In this document: positions 1-8,038 of the stretch, in pieces | Position numbering within the stretch: the first letter of the stretch is position 1 | Layout: the number at the start of each line of letters is the position of its first letter | From: RGIG5327 sp045612485 | GTDB lineage: Bacteria; Verrucomicrobiota; Lentisphaeria; Victivallales; UBA1829 | Reading direction: 5' to 3' | DNA: 37,986 nt | Assembly (NCBI GenBank): GCA_045612485.1 | Contig: JAZKZE010000049.1 | Location: 1 to 37,986, forward strand | Translations under genes and position numbers: made by a program | The notes under the pieces: model-generated | Databases searched by the model: none | Told to the model about the DNA's origin: nothing | Seen by the model: the letters and a program-made list of their open reading frames with translations, nothing else

Positions 1-39
1 AGGGGAGAGAAAAAAGTAAAATGCGTTTGGGGCTCTCTC

Positions 40-173
40 CTGAAGGTTGCACAAAACAGGATAATGAAGTATTTTTGAAAAAATCTGACAAAATCACTTT
101 TTTAAAAGCAGATTTCTTTACGCACATAATTTTGTAAAAATATGCCATTTTTACAAAATTACGGGATAGCTGT
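40..173 (-). repeat. Left copy of 134-base inverted terminal repeat
   Basis: This stretch is the reverse complement of 37853-37986 with two differences that I can see (positions 65 and 162). It contains a hairpin with 17-base arms at 125-141 and 147-163 (arm CATAATTTTGTAAAAAT, loop of five bases); position 162 breaks one pair in this copy. No ORF, SD site or transposase-like coding is present in it. A decayed relative lies at 34095-34187. The orientation is labelled minus relative to the right-hand copy. It could be a MITE-like non-autonomous element, a dispersed regulatory/REP-like repeat, or a repeat at which a metagenomic assembly broke. Confidence 0.93.
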
Positions 174-288
174 GAGTTTTTTCCCTGATTTTACCTTTGA
201 AAGAATTGACTTTGGAAAAAATGGGGATAGAGTATTATGGGTTATTATATTTTAAAAACAACCATTGAAACAAATAAGGAGATTCAAA
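174..288 (+). promoter_or_regulatory. AT-rich leader and probable promoter of the six-gene operon
   Basis: Between the repeat and the first gene lies an AT-rich region with -35-like TTGACT (206-211) and TTGGAA (212-217) and -10-like TATTAT (233-238). The TTGGAA/TATTAT pair has a 15-base spacer and the TTGACT/TATTAT pair 21, so neither is ideal. A clear SD, AAGGAG at 277-282, precedes the ATG at 289. A promoter must exist here or inside the repeat, but the exact one is not settled by sequence alone. Confidence 0.35.
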
Positions 289-1152
289 ATGAAAATCGGA
301 GTCATTGCAGAACTTTTGCGTAAACCTTTGGATGAGGATCTGGATTTTGCCGGTCAGGATCTGAAAGTGGACGGTGTGCAGCTTTACGCCCAGCACCCTG
401 AAGGCGGGATCGACCTTACCAGCTGTACCGATGAAGAACTCAAAGATCTACAGGAAAAATGCCGTAAAAACAATATTGTCATCAGTGCCATCTGCGGCGA
501 TGTGGGTGGCAACTCCTTCCAGGTGGAATCTGAAGCTCTTGAAAGAGTGGAAATGACCAAAAAGATCATTGACAATACTGCTGAACTTGGCGTAAAAGTA
601 GTGACCACCCATGTGGGGCATATTCCGGAAAGCAAACAGGATCCTGTCTATCCCATCATGCTTAAACACGTGCGTACCCTTGCCGAATATGCCGCCTCCA
701 AAGGCTGCGTATTTGCTATTGAAACAGGTCCGGAACTTGCGGATGTATTGAAAAGTTTTATTGAAGACATCAATTCCAAAGGTATCGGGGTGAACCTTGA
801 CCCTGCCAACCTCCGGGGTGTTTCCTGTGAAGATCCTGTGTATGCCGTGAAAACCCTTGCCCCCTATATCGTGCATACCCATGCCAAAGATGCCATCAAT
901 CTTTATGTGGGAAGTGCCGCAAAATTCTATGGCTTGCGGAATCCTGACGGAACAAAACGTGAGATCTCTGCCCGTGCCGCAGGTTTCAAGGAAGTACCCC
1001 TGGGACATGGAATGGTTCCCTGGGATGCCTATATTGCCGCTCTCAAAGAGATCGGTTATGATGGATTCCTTACTGTGGAAAGAGAGTGCGGGGAAAATCC
1101 TGTGGGCGACATCAAAATGGCTGTGGACTTCCTGCGGAAGAAACTTGCATAA
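289..1152 (+). CDS. Sugar phosphate isomerase/epimerase-like TIM barrel protein
   Basis: The 287-residue product fits the xylose isomerase-like/AP-endonuclease-2 TIM barrel family, which isomerises or epimerises sugars and sugar acids using a divalent metal. Likely metal ligands are visible in order: E145 (AIETGPE), D171 (NLDPAN), H196/H198 (HTHAKDA) and E264 (TVERECG). There is no signal peptide, so it should be cytoplasmic. The ATG at 289 is chosen because AAGGAG sits seven bases upstream; an in-frame TTG at 265 lacks an SD. It is first in a same-strand run of six genes with gaps of 0-24 bases, suggesting supply of a sugar for a surface glycan, although a catabolic role is equally possible from family alone. 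The exact substrate cannot be read. Confidence 0.85.
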   Translation: MKIGVIAELLRKPLDEDLDFAGQDLKVDGVQLYAQHPEGGIDLTSCTDEELKDLQEKCRKNNIVISAICGDVGGNSFQVESEALERVEMTKKIIDNTAELGVKVVTTHVGHIPESKQDPVYPIMLKHVRTLAEYAASKGCVFAIETGPELADVLKSFIEDINSKGIGVNLDPANLRGVSCEDPVYAVKTLAPYIVHTHAKDAINLYVGSAAKFYGLRNPDGTKREISARAAGFKEVPLGHGMVPWDAYIAALKEIGYDGFLTVERECGENPVGDIKMAVDFLRKKLA

Positions 1153-1173
1153 GAAAGTTTTGAGGTAAGAAAT

Positions 1174-2109
1174 ATGATGAACGTACTTGTTATCGGCGGT
1201 TCCCGTTTTCTGGGGAAAGCTATTGTGGAAAACTTTCTGAAAGCAGGTATTTACAATGTTTATGTGATGAACCGGGGTACCCGTGCCAATCTGGAAGGGA
1301 TCGCCGGTTCTTTCCAGTGCGATAGAAAAGACAAGGAAAATTTTGCAAAAGTTCTGAAAGGTCGTCCCTGGGATATTATGGTGGATACCATTCTTGATGC
1401 GGAAGATCTCCAGTTTATTATTGATACTCTGGGAACGGATGTTGGACACTTTATCCATACCGGCTCCATCGGTGTCTATGGAGACGCCCGGAGGATCCCT
1501 GCTCCGGAATGGCTGCCTATGATGCAGTCCGAATCGGAAAAGGAAGGGGAAGTGGAGGAACGTATCTTCAATTACAAGATCAAACAGGACGAGTGTTTGC
1601 AGCGGGCCTACAATGAAAAACGTTTTCCCATGTCCATTCTGCGTATGAGCAATGTGTACGGCAGAGGGGATGTGCCTCTGGACGGTCTGGGAGGAAGAAA
1701 TCCGGAATATTTCAAACGCATTATCCGCGGGGAAGTTGTGGAAGTATCCGAAAACGGCAGAGCGTTGCTTCAGCCCGGTCATGTGGAGGATCTGGGAAGA
1801 GCCTTCCTTGCCTGCGCCCGGAGACCTTTTACCATCGGGGAGGTCTATAATATCGGCGGGGACTGGAGTCTGATGATCAAGGATTATGTCCGTATGATCG
1901 CCAAAATCTTCGGCACAACTGCAAAACTGGAATTTGTTGACCGTACGGAATTGAGAAGAAGATATGGTCACGCTGATGACTTTGTCTGCCAGCACATGTG
2001 TTCCGATATCACCAAAGCCGCCCGTGATCTTGACTGGAGACCGGTAATCAATCTGGAAGCCGGTTTGCGGGATAACTTTGAATGGATGAAGGAAGTTGGC
2101 AAGCTTTAA
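1174..2109 (+). CDS. Atypical SDR, NAD-dependent epimerase/dehydratase family
   Basis: The 311-residue protein starts with a Rossmann signature GGSRFLG (residues 8-14) of the kind found in CSP41/isoflavone-reductase-like atypical SDRs, and carries the NVYGRGD segment typical of sugar-nucleotide SDRs. The usual catalytic YxxxK is not clean: the matching segment reads FNYKIKQDEC, where N-x3-K or a shifted Y could align, so catalysis may differ from classical epimerases. A second ATG lies at 1177; the SD GAGG at about 1162 serves either. It is 21 bases after the TIM-barrel gene and 12 before the next ORF, so it is probably co-transcribed. It could be a sugar oxidoreductase partner of the preceding isomerase. 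Substrate unknown. Confidence 0.85.
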   Translation: MMNVLVIGGSRFLGKAIVENFLKAGIYNVYVMNRGTRANLEGIAGSFQCDRKDKENFAKVLKGRPWDIMVDTILDAEDLQFIIDTLGTDVGHFIHTGSIGVYGDARRIPAPEWLPMMQSESEKEGEVEERIFNYKIKQDECLQRAYNEKRFPMSILRMSNVYGRGDVPLDGLGGRNPEYFKRIIRGEVVEVSENGRALLQPGHVEDLGRAFLACARRPFTIGEVYNIGGDWSLMIKDYVRMIAKIFGTTAKLEFVDRTELRRRYGHADDFVCQHMCSDITKAARDLDWRPVINLEAGLRDNFEWMKEVGKL

Positions 2110-2121
2110 GGGAGTTTCTCT

Positions 2122-2805
2122 ATGGAGCAGCGGAAAAAAAAGATCCTTTTGTGGATATTGGGTTGTACAGGCGGGATTCTTGCCCTTCTTGTGCTTGCGG
2201 GAATCATTCTTTATTTTTCCGTAAGCAGCAATCTTTTTGAAAAACCGAAAACCTTTGATGGTCCGGTTCTTTCCGCAGAGGATTTTTCTCCGCTGAACAC
2301 GGCGGGAAAGAAGATCTCCAACGCTTTTGTACCGCGTAACGGGGTCCTTCCTGCCAGTGCCACGCTCTCTTTTACAGAAAAAGAGGTGAATGCTTTGCTG
2401 CATTTTTCCTCCCAGTTTGCCTCCATGCGGACAAAGGAAGGCAGTATAAGAAGCCGTTTTCACTGGAAAAAGGGCAGGTTGTGTGTGGATGGCAGTTACA
2501 TCTGTAAAAACCGTCCCAAAGGGAAAAATGCTCTCAATATCTATCTGGAAGCAGTTCCTTATGTGGATAACGGGAAGATAAAATTGCAGCTTCTTTCCCT
2601 GAAAGCGGGAAGTATGAATACTCCGGGAGCATTTCTGGGGACAGCGGCAAATTATCTTGTTTACCGTCTGGAAAGACATCCGCAGGTGCTTAAATACGGC
2701 AAATGCGTGAAAAGACTTTCTGTGAAAAGTGACGGCGGACTTGATCTTGTAATGGATACAAATGAATTGATGCGTCACGGGGGGAGAGTTCCCCGCTTGA
2801 AATAA
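2122..2805 (+). CDS. Membrane-anchored protein of unknown function
   Basis: This 227-residue ORF has a lysine-rich start (MEQRKKK), one strongly hydrophobic segment at about residues 9-33, and a soluble remainder presumably outside the cytoplasmic membrane. It carries FTEKEVNALL near residue 91 and a basic C-terminal part. The layout (short cytoplasmic tail, one helix, beta-rich extracytoplasmic domain of about 190 residues) recalls YpmS/DUF2140-type proteins, but this is a resemblance only and I do not recognise the family. It sits inside the operon between two SDR genes with gaps of 12 and 24 bases, so a role in the same glycan pathway is inferred from location alone. Confidence 0.75.
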   Translation: MEQRKKKILLWILGCTGGILALLVLAGIILYFSVSSNLFEKPKTFDGPVLSAEDFSPLNTAGKKISNAFVPRNGVLPASATLSFTEKEVNALLHFSSQFASMRTKEGSIRSRFHWKKGRLCVDGSYICKNRPKGKNALNIYLEAVPYVDNGKIKLQLLSLKAGSMNTPGAFLGTAANYLVYRLERHPQVLKYGKCVKRLSVKSDGGLDLVMDTNELMRHGGRVPRLK

Positions 2806-2829
2806 CCTGAAACAACAGGGAAGTATATT

Positions 2830-3852
2830 ATGAATATTCTGGTCACCGGTTCAGCCGGTTTTATATGCGGTTATCTTGTGGAGGAACTTCTTGCCCACGG
2901 TCATACCGTTTACGGCATAGACAATTTTTCCAAATACGGCAAGGTGGAAAAATCCTACGACAAACACCCCGATTATCACTTTGTGGAAGGGGACGTGAAG
3001 GATCTTTCCCTTATGAAAGAACTGGCAGGAGAGTGTGATCAGATTTTAGGGGCAGCCGCCATGATCGGCGGAATCTCCTATTTCCATACTCTCGCCTATG
3101 ATCTTCTTGCGGAAAATGAGAGGATCATTGCTGCTACTTTCGATACTGCGATCTGGGCAAAACAACATGCGAAACTCAAAAAGATCAATGTATTGAGTTC
3201 CAGTATGGTTTATGAGTGTGCTGATTCCTTCCCCAGCAAAGAAGGGGATGAAAGGAAATGTCCGCCGCCTCTTTCCACCTACGGATTCCAGAAACTTGCC
3301 TGTGAATATTTTGCCCAGGGAGCTTTTGAGCAGTATGGATTGCCCTATACCATCATCCGGCCTTTCAACTGCGTGGGGACGGGGGAAAAGCGGGCTTTGT
3401 GTGATAAAGAGATCGTAAGCGGCAATATCAAACTGGCCATGAGTCATGTTGTGCCGGATCTTGTGCAGAAGATCGCCAAAGGTCAGGATCCTCTGCATAT
3501 TCTGGGTTCCGGCAATCAGATCCGCCATTATACCTACGGCGGCGATCTTGCAAGAGGAATACGCCTGTGTATTGAAAAAGAGGAAGCCATTAATGAGGAT
3601 TTCAACTTGTCCACAGGTACATCCACAAGCGTGCTTGAACTTGCGGAATTGATCTGGAACAAGTATTACAAAGGGGAAAAGCCCTTCCGTTACACTTCCG
3701 ACACCCCCTTCCAGTATGATGTGCAGAAACGCGTTCCCAGTGTGGAAAAGGCGGAAAAACTTCTGGGATTCAAAGCGGAAACGACTCTTGCTGAAATCCT
3801 TGATGAAGTGATGCCCTGGATATTGGAACAGATCAAACTTGGCGGTATTTGA
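2830..3852 (+). CDS. NAD-dependent nucleotide-sugar epimerase/dehydratase (extended SDR)
   Basis: The 340-residue extended SDR has the NAD-binding motif GSAGFICG (7-14; Cys replaces the usual Gly/Arg position) and a canonical catalytic YGFQK (Y151, K155). The segment around RPFNCVGTGE matches the nucleotide-sugar binding part of UDP/GDP/dTDP-sugar epimerases and dehydratases. It should act in the cytosol on an activated sugar. It is followed after nine bases by a DPM1-like glycosyltransferase, which fits a job of making the donor sugar for that enzyme. The internal SD-like GGGAAG precedes the ATG. Substrate specificity cannot be assigned. Confidence 0.9.
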   Translation: MNILVTGSAGFICGYLVEELLAHGHTVYGIDNFSKYGKVEKSYDKHPDYHFVEGDVKDLSLMKELAGECDQILGAAAMIGGISYFHTLAYDLLAENERIIAATFDTAIWAKQHAKLKKINVLSSSMVYECADSFPSKEGDERKCPPPLSTYGFQKLACEYFAQGAFEQYGLPYTIIRPFNCVGTGEKRALCDKEIVSGNIKLAMSHVVPDLVQKIAKGQDPLHILGSGNQIRHYTYGGDLARGIRLCIEKEEAINEDFNLSTGTSTSVLELAELIWNKYYKGEKPFRYTSDTPFQYDVQKRVPSVEKAEKLLGFKAETTLAEILDEVMPWILEQIKLGGI

Positions 3853-3861
3853 GGCGGAATT

Positions 3862-4587
3862 ATGGCAGAAAAACACCTTTCCATCGTTCTTCCCGTTTAT
3901 AATGAGGGGGAAAATATCCGGGAAGCCCTGATCCGGCTTCTTGCAAAGGTGAAAACTCCTTGCGAGATCCTTATTGTATATGATTTTGAAGAAGATACCA
4001 CTCTTCCCGCCCTTGCTTCGTTCCTTGGGGAAAATATGGTGGAAGAGGGGAAAATCAAAAAAGTACGCAATACTTACGGCAGGGGAGTGCTTTATGCCAT
4101 TAAAACCGGTCTGGAAAAAGCACAGAGCAAATATGTAGTTGTCACCATGGCAGATCTGTGTGATCCTCCGGAAGTCATTGATGAAATGGTAAAGAAGGCG
4201 GAAGAGGAGGATTGTGTTCTTGTCTGCGGTTCCCGGTATATGAAAGGGGGCAGTCAGAAAGGCGGACCCATTTTCAAAGGTTTTTTAAGCCGCTGTGCGG
4301 GACTTTCCCTGCATTTTCTTGCCGGTATCCCGGTACATGATGTGACCAACAGTTTCAAATTATACAGAAAAAGTTTTCTTGCCGGAAATAAGATCGAAAG
4401 TACCGGAGGATTTGAGCTTGGACTGGAGCTCACCGTAAAAGCATTTTTACAGGGGGAAAAGATCGGAGAGGTCCCCACATCCTGGGAGGACAGGGTCGCC
4501 GGAAAATCCAATTTCAAACTTGCAAAATGGCTTCCCAAATACCTGAAATGGTATTTTACGGCATTTACAGGCAAAAGGAAAAAATAA
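3862..4587 (+). CDS. DPM1-like family 2 glycosyltransferase
   Basis: The 241-residue protein has the GT2 start SIVLPVYNEGENI, a DxD-region variant MADLCDPPE in place of the usual DADLSHPPE, and the late motif DRVAGKSNFKL typical of polyprenyl-phosphate mannose/glucose synthases (dolichol-phosphate mannosyltransferase DPM1 type). Such enzymes move a sugar from a nucleotide donor to a polyprenyl phosphate on the cytoplasmic membrane face. It lacks the C-terminal transmembrane helices or GtrA domain seen in some relatives, so it is the short soluble form. The stop is directly followed by the ATG of a polytopic membrane protein, and that coupling suggests donor synthase plus user. Donor identity is unknown. 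Confidence 0.9.
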   Translation: MAEKHLSIVLPVYNEGENIREALIRLLAKVKTPCEILIVYDFEEDTTLPALASFLGENMVEEGKIKKVRNTYGRGVLYAIKTGLEKAQSKYVVVTMADLCDPPEVIDEMVKKAEEEDCVLVCGSRYMKGGSQKGGPIFKGFLSRCAGLSLHFLAGIPVHDVTNSFKLYRKSFLAGNKIESTGGFELGLELTVKAFLQGEKIGEVPTSWEDRVAGKSNFKLAKWLPKYLKWYFTAFTGKRKK

Positions 4588-6495
4588 ATGTTTTTGCAGG
4601 AAGATTTTACCGGTAAACAGAAAAAAATTCTTTTTTATATCCTTCTTATCCTTGTTTTTTTCTGGCATCTTCCTGTTATGAAAGTCTTTTTACCGGGAGA
4701 GGATTCCCTGGATCCCTCCTGGATGAAAACTTTACAGTATGCCGCAGAAAATCATATTTCTTTCGGCAGAGGATTCATTTTTACCTATGGGCCATTGGGG
4801 TATCTCTTCAATCCCATGACCAAAGAAGCGTATTTTCTTGCCTGCTTCTTTGAGTTTCTCTTTCTTTTTGCCTTGAAAGATCTTTTTCTTTTCCGCAATA
4901 AAAGAGAATTTCTGTGGAAGAGTGTCTTTATCCTCCTTACCTTTCCGGCAGCGTTACATGATCTTTTCCTTATCTTTTTCCCACTGGTCATACTGGAAAG
5001 AACAGGGGAAAAACCGGAAAAAAACAATATTTCCTTTATGCTTTTCCTTACTCTTACGGGAGCAATATGTGTTTTTATGAAGTTCACCTTTTTCCCGGTG
5101 ATACTGCTTTCCCTTGTGCTTGCGGATATAAGGATGGTTCTCAAATATAAACGCTGTTTTCTTCTGGCGGCTTTTCTCTTTTTTCTGCCGTTGATCTGGC
5201 TTCTTACCGGACAGAAGACGGGGGAATACATAAACTTTTTCCTCTGTTCCTTTGAGATCATGGACGGCTTTAATAAAGCAATGGGGGTTTTTTATGCGGA
5301 TATAAAGTATTTTTATTTTACTCTGGCAATTACCCTGTTTCTCTGGGGGAACTTTTTATATCTGTTGTGGCGGAAAAAAGAGTTGTCTTTATACGAAAAG
5401 CTCCTTTTTCTTTTTGCGTTTTCTCTGCCTTTATATGTAAGTTACAAGTATGCGGTGGTCCGTATGGATGCAGGTCACATTGCGGGGGGATTATTGAACC
5501 TTGCCGCCGTTGCCGCATATTTTTTCTGCAAGGATATGCCGGAAAAAGTTATAGACGGGGAGTTGCTGCGCAGGGCTTTTTTGTTCACCATTGCCGTTGG
5601 TATCCCCATTCTTGTAATGGCAAAACAACTGCCGGATTTTCACAGGGAGCTGGGTAGAAGAATATCCTTGCAGAATCTTCTTCCCCTCTTTGAGAAACCG
5701 TTTCTGCCACAGAAAGATGCCGCGGGGGTATATCAGGAAAAAAGCTGTGATTTATATTGTTACGGGGAATTTGATTTTCTTCATAAAATGGGTTTTAAGT
5801 ATCTTCCCCGGCCGGTGATGCAGACTTATTCTGCTTATACAGAAAAATTACTGGCTCTTAACAGAAACTATACCTCTTCCGCCCCTACGGATTTTCTTCT
5901 CTTCCGGCTGGAAAATCTGGATAACCGTTTTCCCATGCTTGCGGATTATTCCATACTTCCGTTATGCGGTAAATATGTGCCTGAAAAACTCCTTGACGGC
6001 AGCAGAGGGAAACTTCTTCTTATGAAGAAAGATCCTGCCGGAAAGAAAAATAAATTGGAAAAGATTTACGAAAAAAACTTTTCTCCCGGGAAAAAGATCC
6101 TTCTTCCGGTTCATAAGAATAAACTTCTTTATGCCTCTTTTTCCATGGAATATTCGTTTTGGGGAAAACTTGTTTCCCTTTTGTGGAGGGTTCCTCCGCC
6201 TGTTATCCATATTACCACAGCAAATGGAAATTCTTATGAGAAAGATCTTATTGCAGCAATGGCGGGGGAACCGTTTTTATTTTCCCCCTATCTGGAGAAA
6301 ACAGAAGAATTTGCCGCATTATGGGACGGTGAGAATGGGGGAGCAGCAACAGAAGAAAAGAGGATCGTATCCTTCCATATCTCTTTTACAGGACGCCTTT
6401 CCTCAAACCGTCCCAACGCATTGGATAAAATTGCAGGCAGTCTTCTGTACGGGAAAAAGATCATACTTGCTTTATATGAAGCAGATATGCCCTGA
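4588..6495 (+). CDS. Polytopic membrane protein, GT-C glycosyltransferase-like
   Basis: The 635-residue protein has about ten hydrophobic segments in its first 370 residues, then a long extracytoplasmic C-terminal part with no helix. An early loop after the first helix contains acidic residues (GEDSLDPSW) followed by FTYGPLGYLF, a pattern I associate with bacterial GT-C-like membrane proteins that use polyprenyl-phosphate sugars. Family assignment is by architecture and context, not by a decisive motif. Its ATG abuts the stop of the DPM1-like gene, so translation is probably coupled, and the simplest model is that it transfers the lipid-linked sugar to an acceptor outside the membrane. It closes the operon; no hairpin terminator is visible after it. 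Confidence 0.75.
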   Translation: MFLQEDFTGKQKKILFYILLILVFFWHLPVMKVFLPGEDSLDPSWMKTLQYAAENHISFGRGFIFTYGPLGYLFNPMTKEAYFLACFFEFLFLFALKDLFLFRNKREFLWKSVFILLTFPAALHDLFLIFFPLVILERTGEKPEKNNISFMLFLTLTGAICVFMKFTFFPVILLSLVLADIRMVLKYKRCFLLAAFLFFLPLIWLLTGQKTGEYINFFLCSFEIMDGFNKAMGVFYADIKYFYFTLAITLFLWGNFLYLLWRKKELSLYEKLLFLFAFSLPLYVSYKYAVVRMDAGHIAGGLLNLAAVAAYFFCKDMPEKVIDGELLRRAFLFTIAVGIPILVMAKQLPDFHRELGRRISLQNLLPLFEKPFLPQKDAAGVYQEKSCDLYCYGEFDFLHKMGFKYLPRPVMQTYSAYTEKLLALNRNYTSSAPTDFLLFRLENLDNRFPMLADYSILPLCGKYVPEKLLDGSRGKLLLMKKDPAGKKNKLEKIYEKNFSPGKKILLPVHKNKLLYASFSMEYSFWGKLVSLLWRVPPPVIHITTANGNSYEKDLIAAMAGEPFLFSPYLEKTEEFAALWDGENGGAATEEKRIVSFHISFTGRLSSNRPNALDKIAGSLLYGKKIILALYEADMP

Positions 6496-6547
6496 CAGAG
6501 TTTTGCCGGAAGGGGAGAGTAAATCTTTCCATACCCTCCTTATGGAA

Positions 6548-6575
6548 TTGAAATCCTGTTATGTTATGCTATATT
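6548..6575 (+). promoter_or_regulatory. Probable sigma70-type promoter of hpt
   Basis: TTGAAA (6548-6553) and TATATT (6570-6575) are separated by 16 bases, about 90 bases upstream of the hpt ATG, in the gap after the glycan operon. Both boxes are close to consensus. This implies an untranslated leader of about 85 bases that contains the hairpins at 6583-6627. Confidence 0.55.
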
Positions 6576-6582
6576 ATCTTGT

Positions 6583-6627
6583 AGGATCCGGATAAATTCA
6601 AAGTTGTTCCGGGATCCTGTGAACAGG
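6583..6627 (+). other. Overlapping hairpins in the hpt leader
   Basis: AGGATCCGGA (6583-6592) can pair with 6608-6618 with one bulged G. The 3' arm overlaps a second small stem, CCTGT/ACAGG (6616-6627), so the two folds compete. There is no U-run, so this is not an ordinary terminator. It may be an RNA control element or just a BamHI-site-rich inverted repeat; no riboswitch family is recognised. Confidence 0.4.
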
Positions 6628-6667
6628 AACTCAATCATATTTATAAATATAACTGCGGGATTTTATT

Positions 6668-7186
6668 ATGGAAAATATTGAGATCATCAAAACTCCGGAT
6701 GAAGTAAATTGCCGGATCCGGGAACTGGGAGCGGAAATCACAAAAGCATACGGTTCTACGCCGCTTACCATGATCGTTGTAATGAATGGCGGAATGTTTT
6801 TTGCCGCCAAACTTGCTGAAGCGGTAAATTTGGATGATTTTTACATAGATTCCGTGACTGCAGTAAGTTATACGCATGATGTCAGCTCCGGAGTTGTACA
6901 GGTTCGCTCCACTTTGAAACTTGATCCGCGCAACCGTAATATCCTTATTGTGGATGAGGTGCTGGATTCCGGCAGAACTCTCAAGGCCATCAGAGAAAAT
7001 CTTCTGGAACTGGGGGCGTTGAACGTGAAAACCGCAGTTCTTGTGGAAAAGAAACTGGACAGACCGGATGGACTTGAACATGCCGACTGGTCAGGTTTCT
7101 ATATGGATGACCGTTATCTCATCGGGTGCGGTATGGATTCGGAAGAAAAATACCGTCACTATCCGGGTATTGCTGTTCTTGTGTAA
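6668..7186 (+). CDS. hpt: Hypoxanthine (guanine) phosphoribosyltransferase
   Basis: The 172-residue protein matches the usual 170-180 length of bacterial Hpt, which salvages hypoxanthine and guanine with PRPP to IMP and GMP in the cytosol. The PRPP-binding loop is seen as IVDEVLDSGRT (residues 94-104, normally EDIVDTGxT), and VVMNGGMFFAAKL (38-50) is the conserved N-terminal loop with non-proline cis peptide. The C-terminal RYLIGCGMD matches the flap/base-binding end. The SD before the ATG is weak (GCGGGA). It stands alone, convergent with the rluB-type gene 30 bases downstream; no terminator hairpin is seen between them. Confidence 0.92.
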   Translation: MENIEIIKTPDEVNCRIRELGAEITKAYGSTPLTMIVVMNGGMFFAAKLAEAVNLDDFYIDSVTAVSYTHDVSSGVVQVRSTLKLDPRNRNILIVDEVLDSGRTLKAIRENLLELGALNVKTAVLVEKKLDRPDGLEHADWSGFYMDDRYLIGCGMDSEEKYRHYPGIAVLV

Positions 7187-7216
7187 AATATATGGAACGG
7201 CCGGAAACTGCGGAAA

Positions 7217-8038
7217 TCACTTCTTTACCATATCTTTCAATACAAGAGCCACCTCCCCTGCGGAAAGGCGTCTTGCCAGCCCCACAGGAAGGTCTTTCAT
7301 GTACAGGGAACCTACGGCAATGCGTTTGAGTCTTTTCGTCTCTTTGCGGCATGCTTCCATCATGCGGCGGATCTCCCGGTTCTTCCCTTCCATGAGAACA
7401 AGGGCATATTTGTTATCGTGGAGATGACGCACTTCCTTTGCCTTCAGAAGATCCTTCCCGTCCCGGATGCCGGAAAGAATACGGGATATATCTTTTTCTG
7501 AAAGAGGGGAATCAAGGGATACTTCATAGGTCTTGCTTATGCCGTAACGGGGATGGGTGAGTTTCTCAATAAAATTTCCGTCATTGGAAAAAAGGATCAT
7601 CCCTTCCGAATCTTTGTCCAGCCTTCCTGCGGATACTACCCTGTAATCCCCTCCGGGGATCAGATCCACCGCCTTCTTTTTGGCGTGGGGATCCTCCATG
7701 GTGCATACATACCCTCTGGGCTTGTGCAGCATGAAATAAACGTAAGAACTCACAGGTTTGACGGTTTTTCCGTCAAAAGTGACGGTATCTTTTTCCGTCA
7801 CTTTCTGCGCTGCCCGCTGGGCTTTTTCGCCGTTGACAGAGATCCTGCCCTCCCTGATCAGTCCTTCTGCCGCCCGTCTGGCACAGACTCCTGCTGTGGA
7901 AAGAAATTTGGCAAGATTCATTTCTGCAGCGGGATTTTTTTCTCCCGTCATGCTGTCCGTCATATCTTCCGGCATAATTCCGTCACTTTCTGAAATGGTT
8001 GTGATATAATAGGTTATGATGCGATGAAATTGCGTCAT
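7217..8038 (-). CDS. rluB: RluB/RsuA-family pseudouridine synthase
   Basis: The 273-residue protein has an N-terminal S4 RNA-binding domain (about 40-90, LAKFLSTAGVCARRAAEGLI) and a pseudouridine synthase domain with catalytic D141 in GRLDKDSEG and the late motif NREIRRM. It should convert a uridine of rRNA to pseudouridine; RluB (23S) is likelier than RsuA from the sequence style, but this is not certain. The ATG at 8038 overlaps the stop of the upstream ORF as ATGA, which supports this start although it gives a roughly 38-residue extension before the S4 domain; a later ATG (MPEDM) is an alternative. The gene carries seven TGACGG/CCGTCA words, four within 7759-7800, in more than one reading frame. 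Confidence 0.9.
   Translation of the reverse strand: MTQFHRIITYYITTISESDGIMPEDMTDSMTGEKNPAAEMNLAKFLSTAGVCARRAAEGLIREGRISVNGEKAQRAAQKVTEKDTVTFDGKTVKPVSSYVYFMLHKPRGYVCTMEDPHAKKKAVDLIPGGDYRVVSAGRLDKDSEGMILFSNDGNFIEKLTHPRYGISKTYEVSLDSPLSEKDISRILSGIRDGKDLLKAKEVRHLHDNKYALVLMEGKNREIRRMMEACRKETKRLKRIAVGSLYMKDLPVGLARRLSAGEVALVLKDMVKK

Noticed and set aside
448..2778. 776-codon antisense ORF on the minus strand
   Set aside because: It runs opposite to three well-supported genes with SDs and conserved motifs. Its product is His/Phe/Cys-rich with no recognisable domain; codon bias of the sense genes keeps this frame open.
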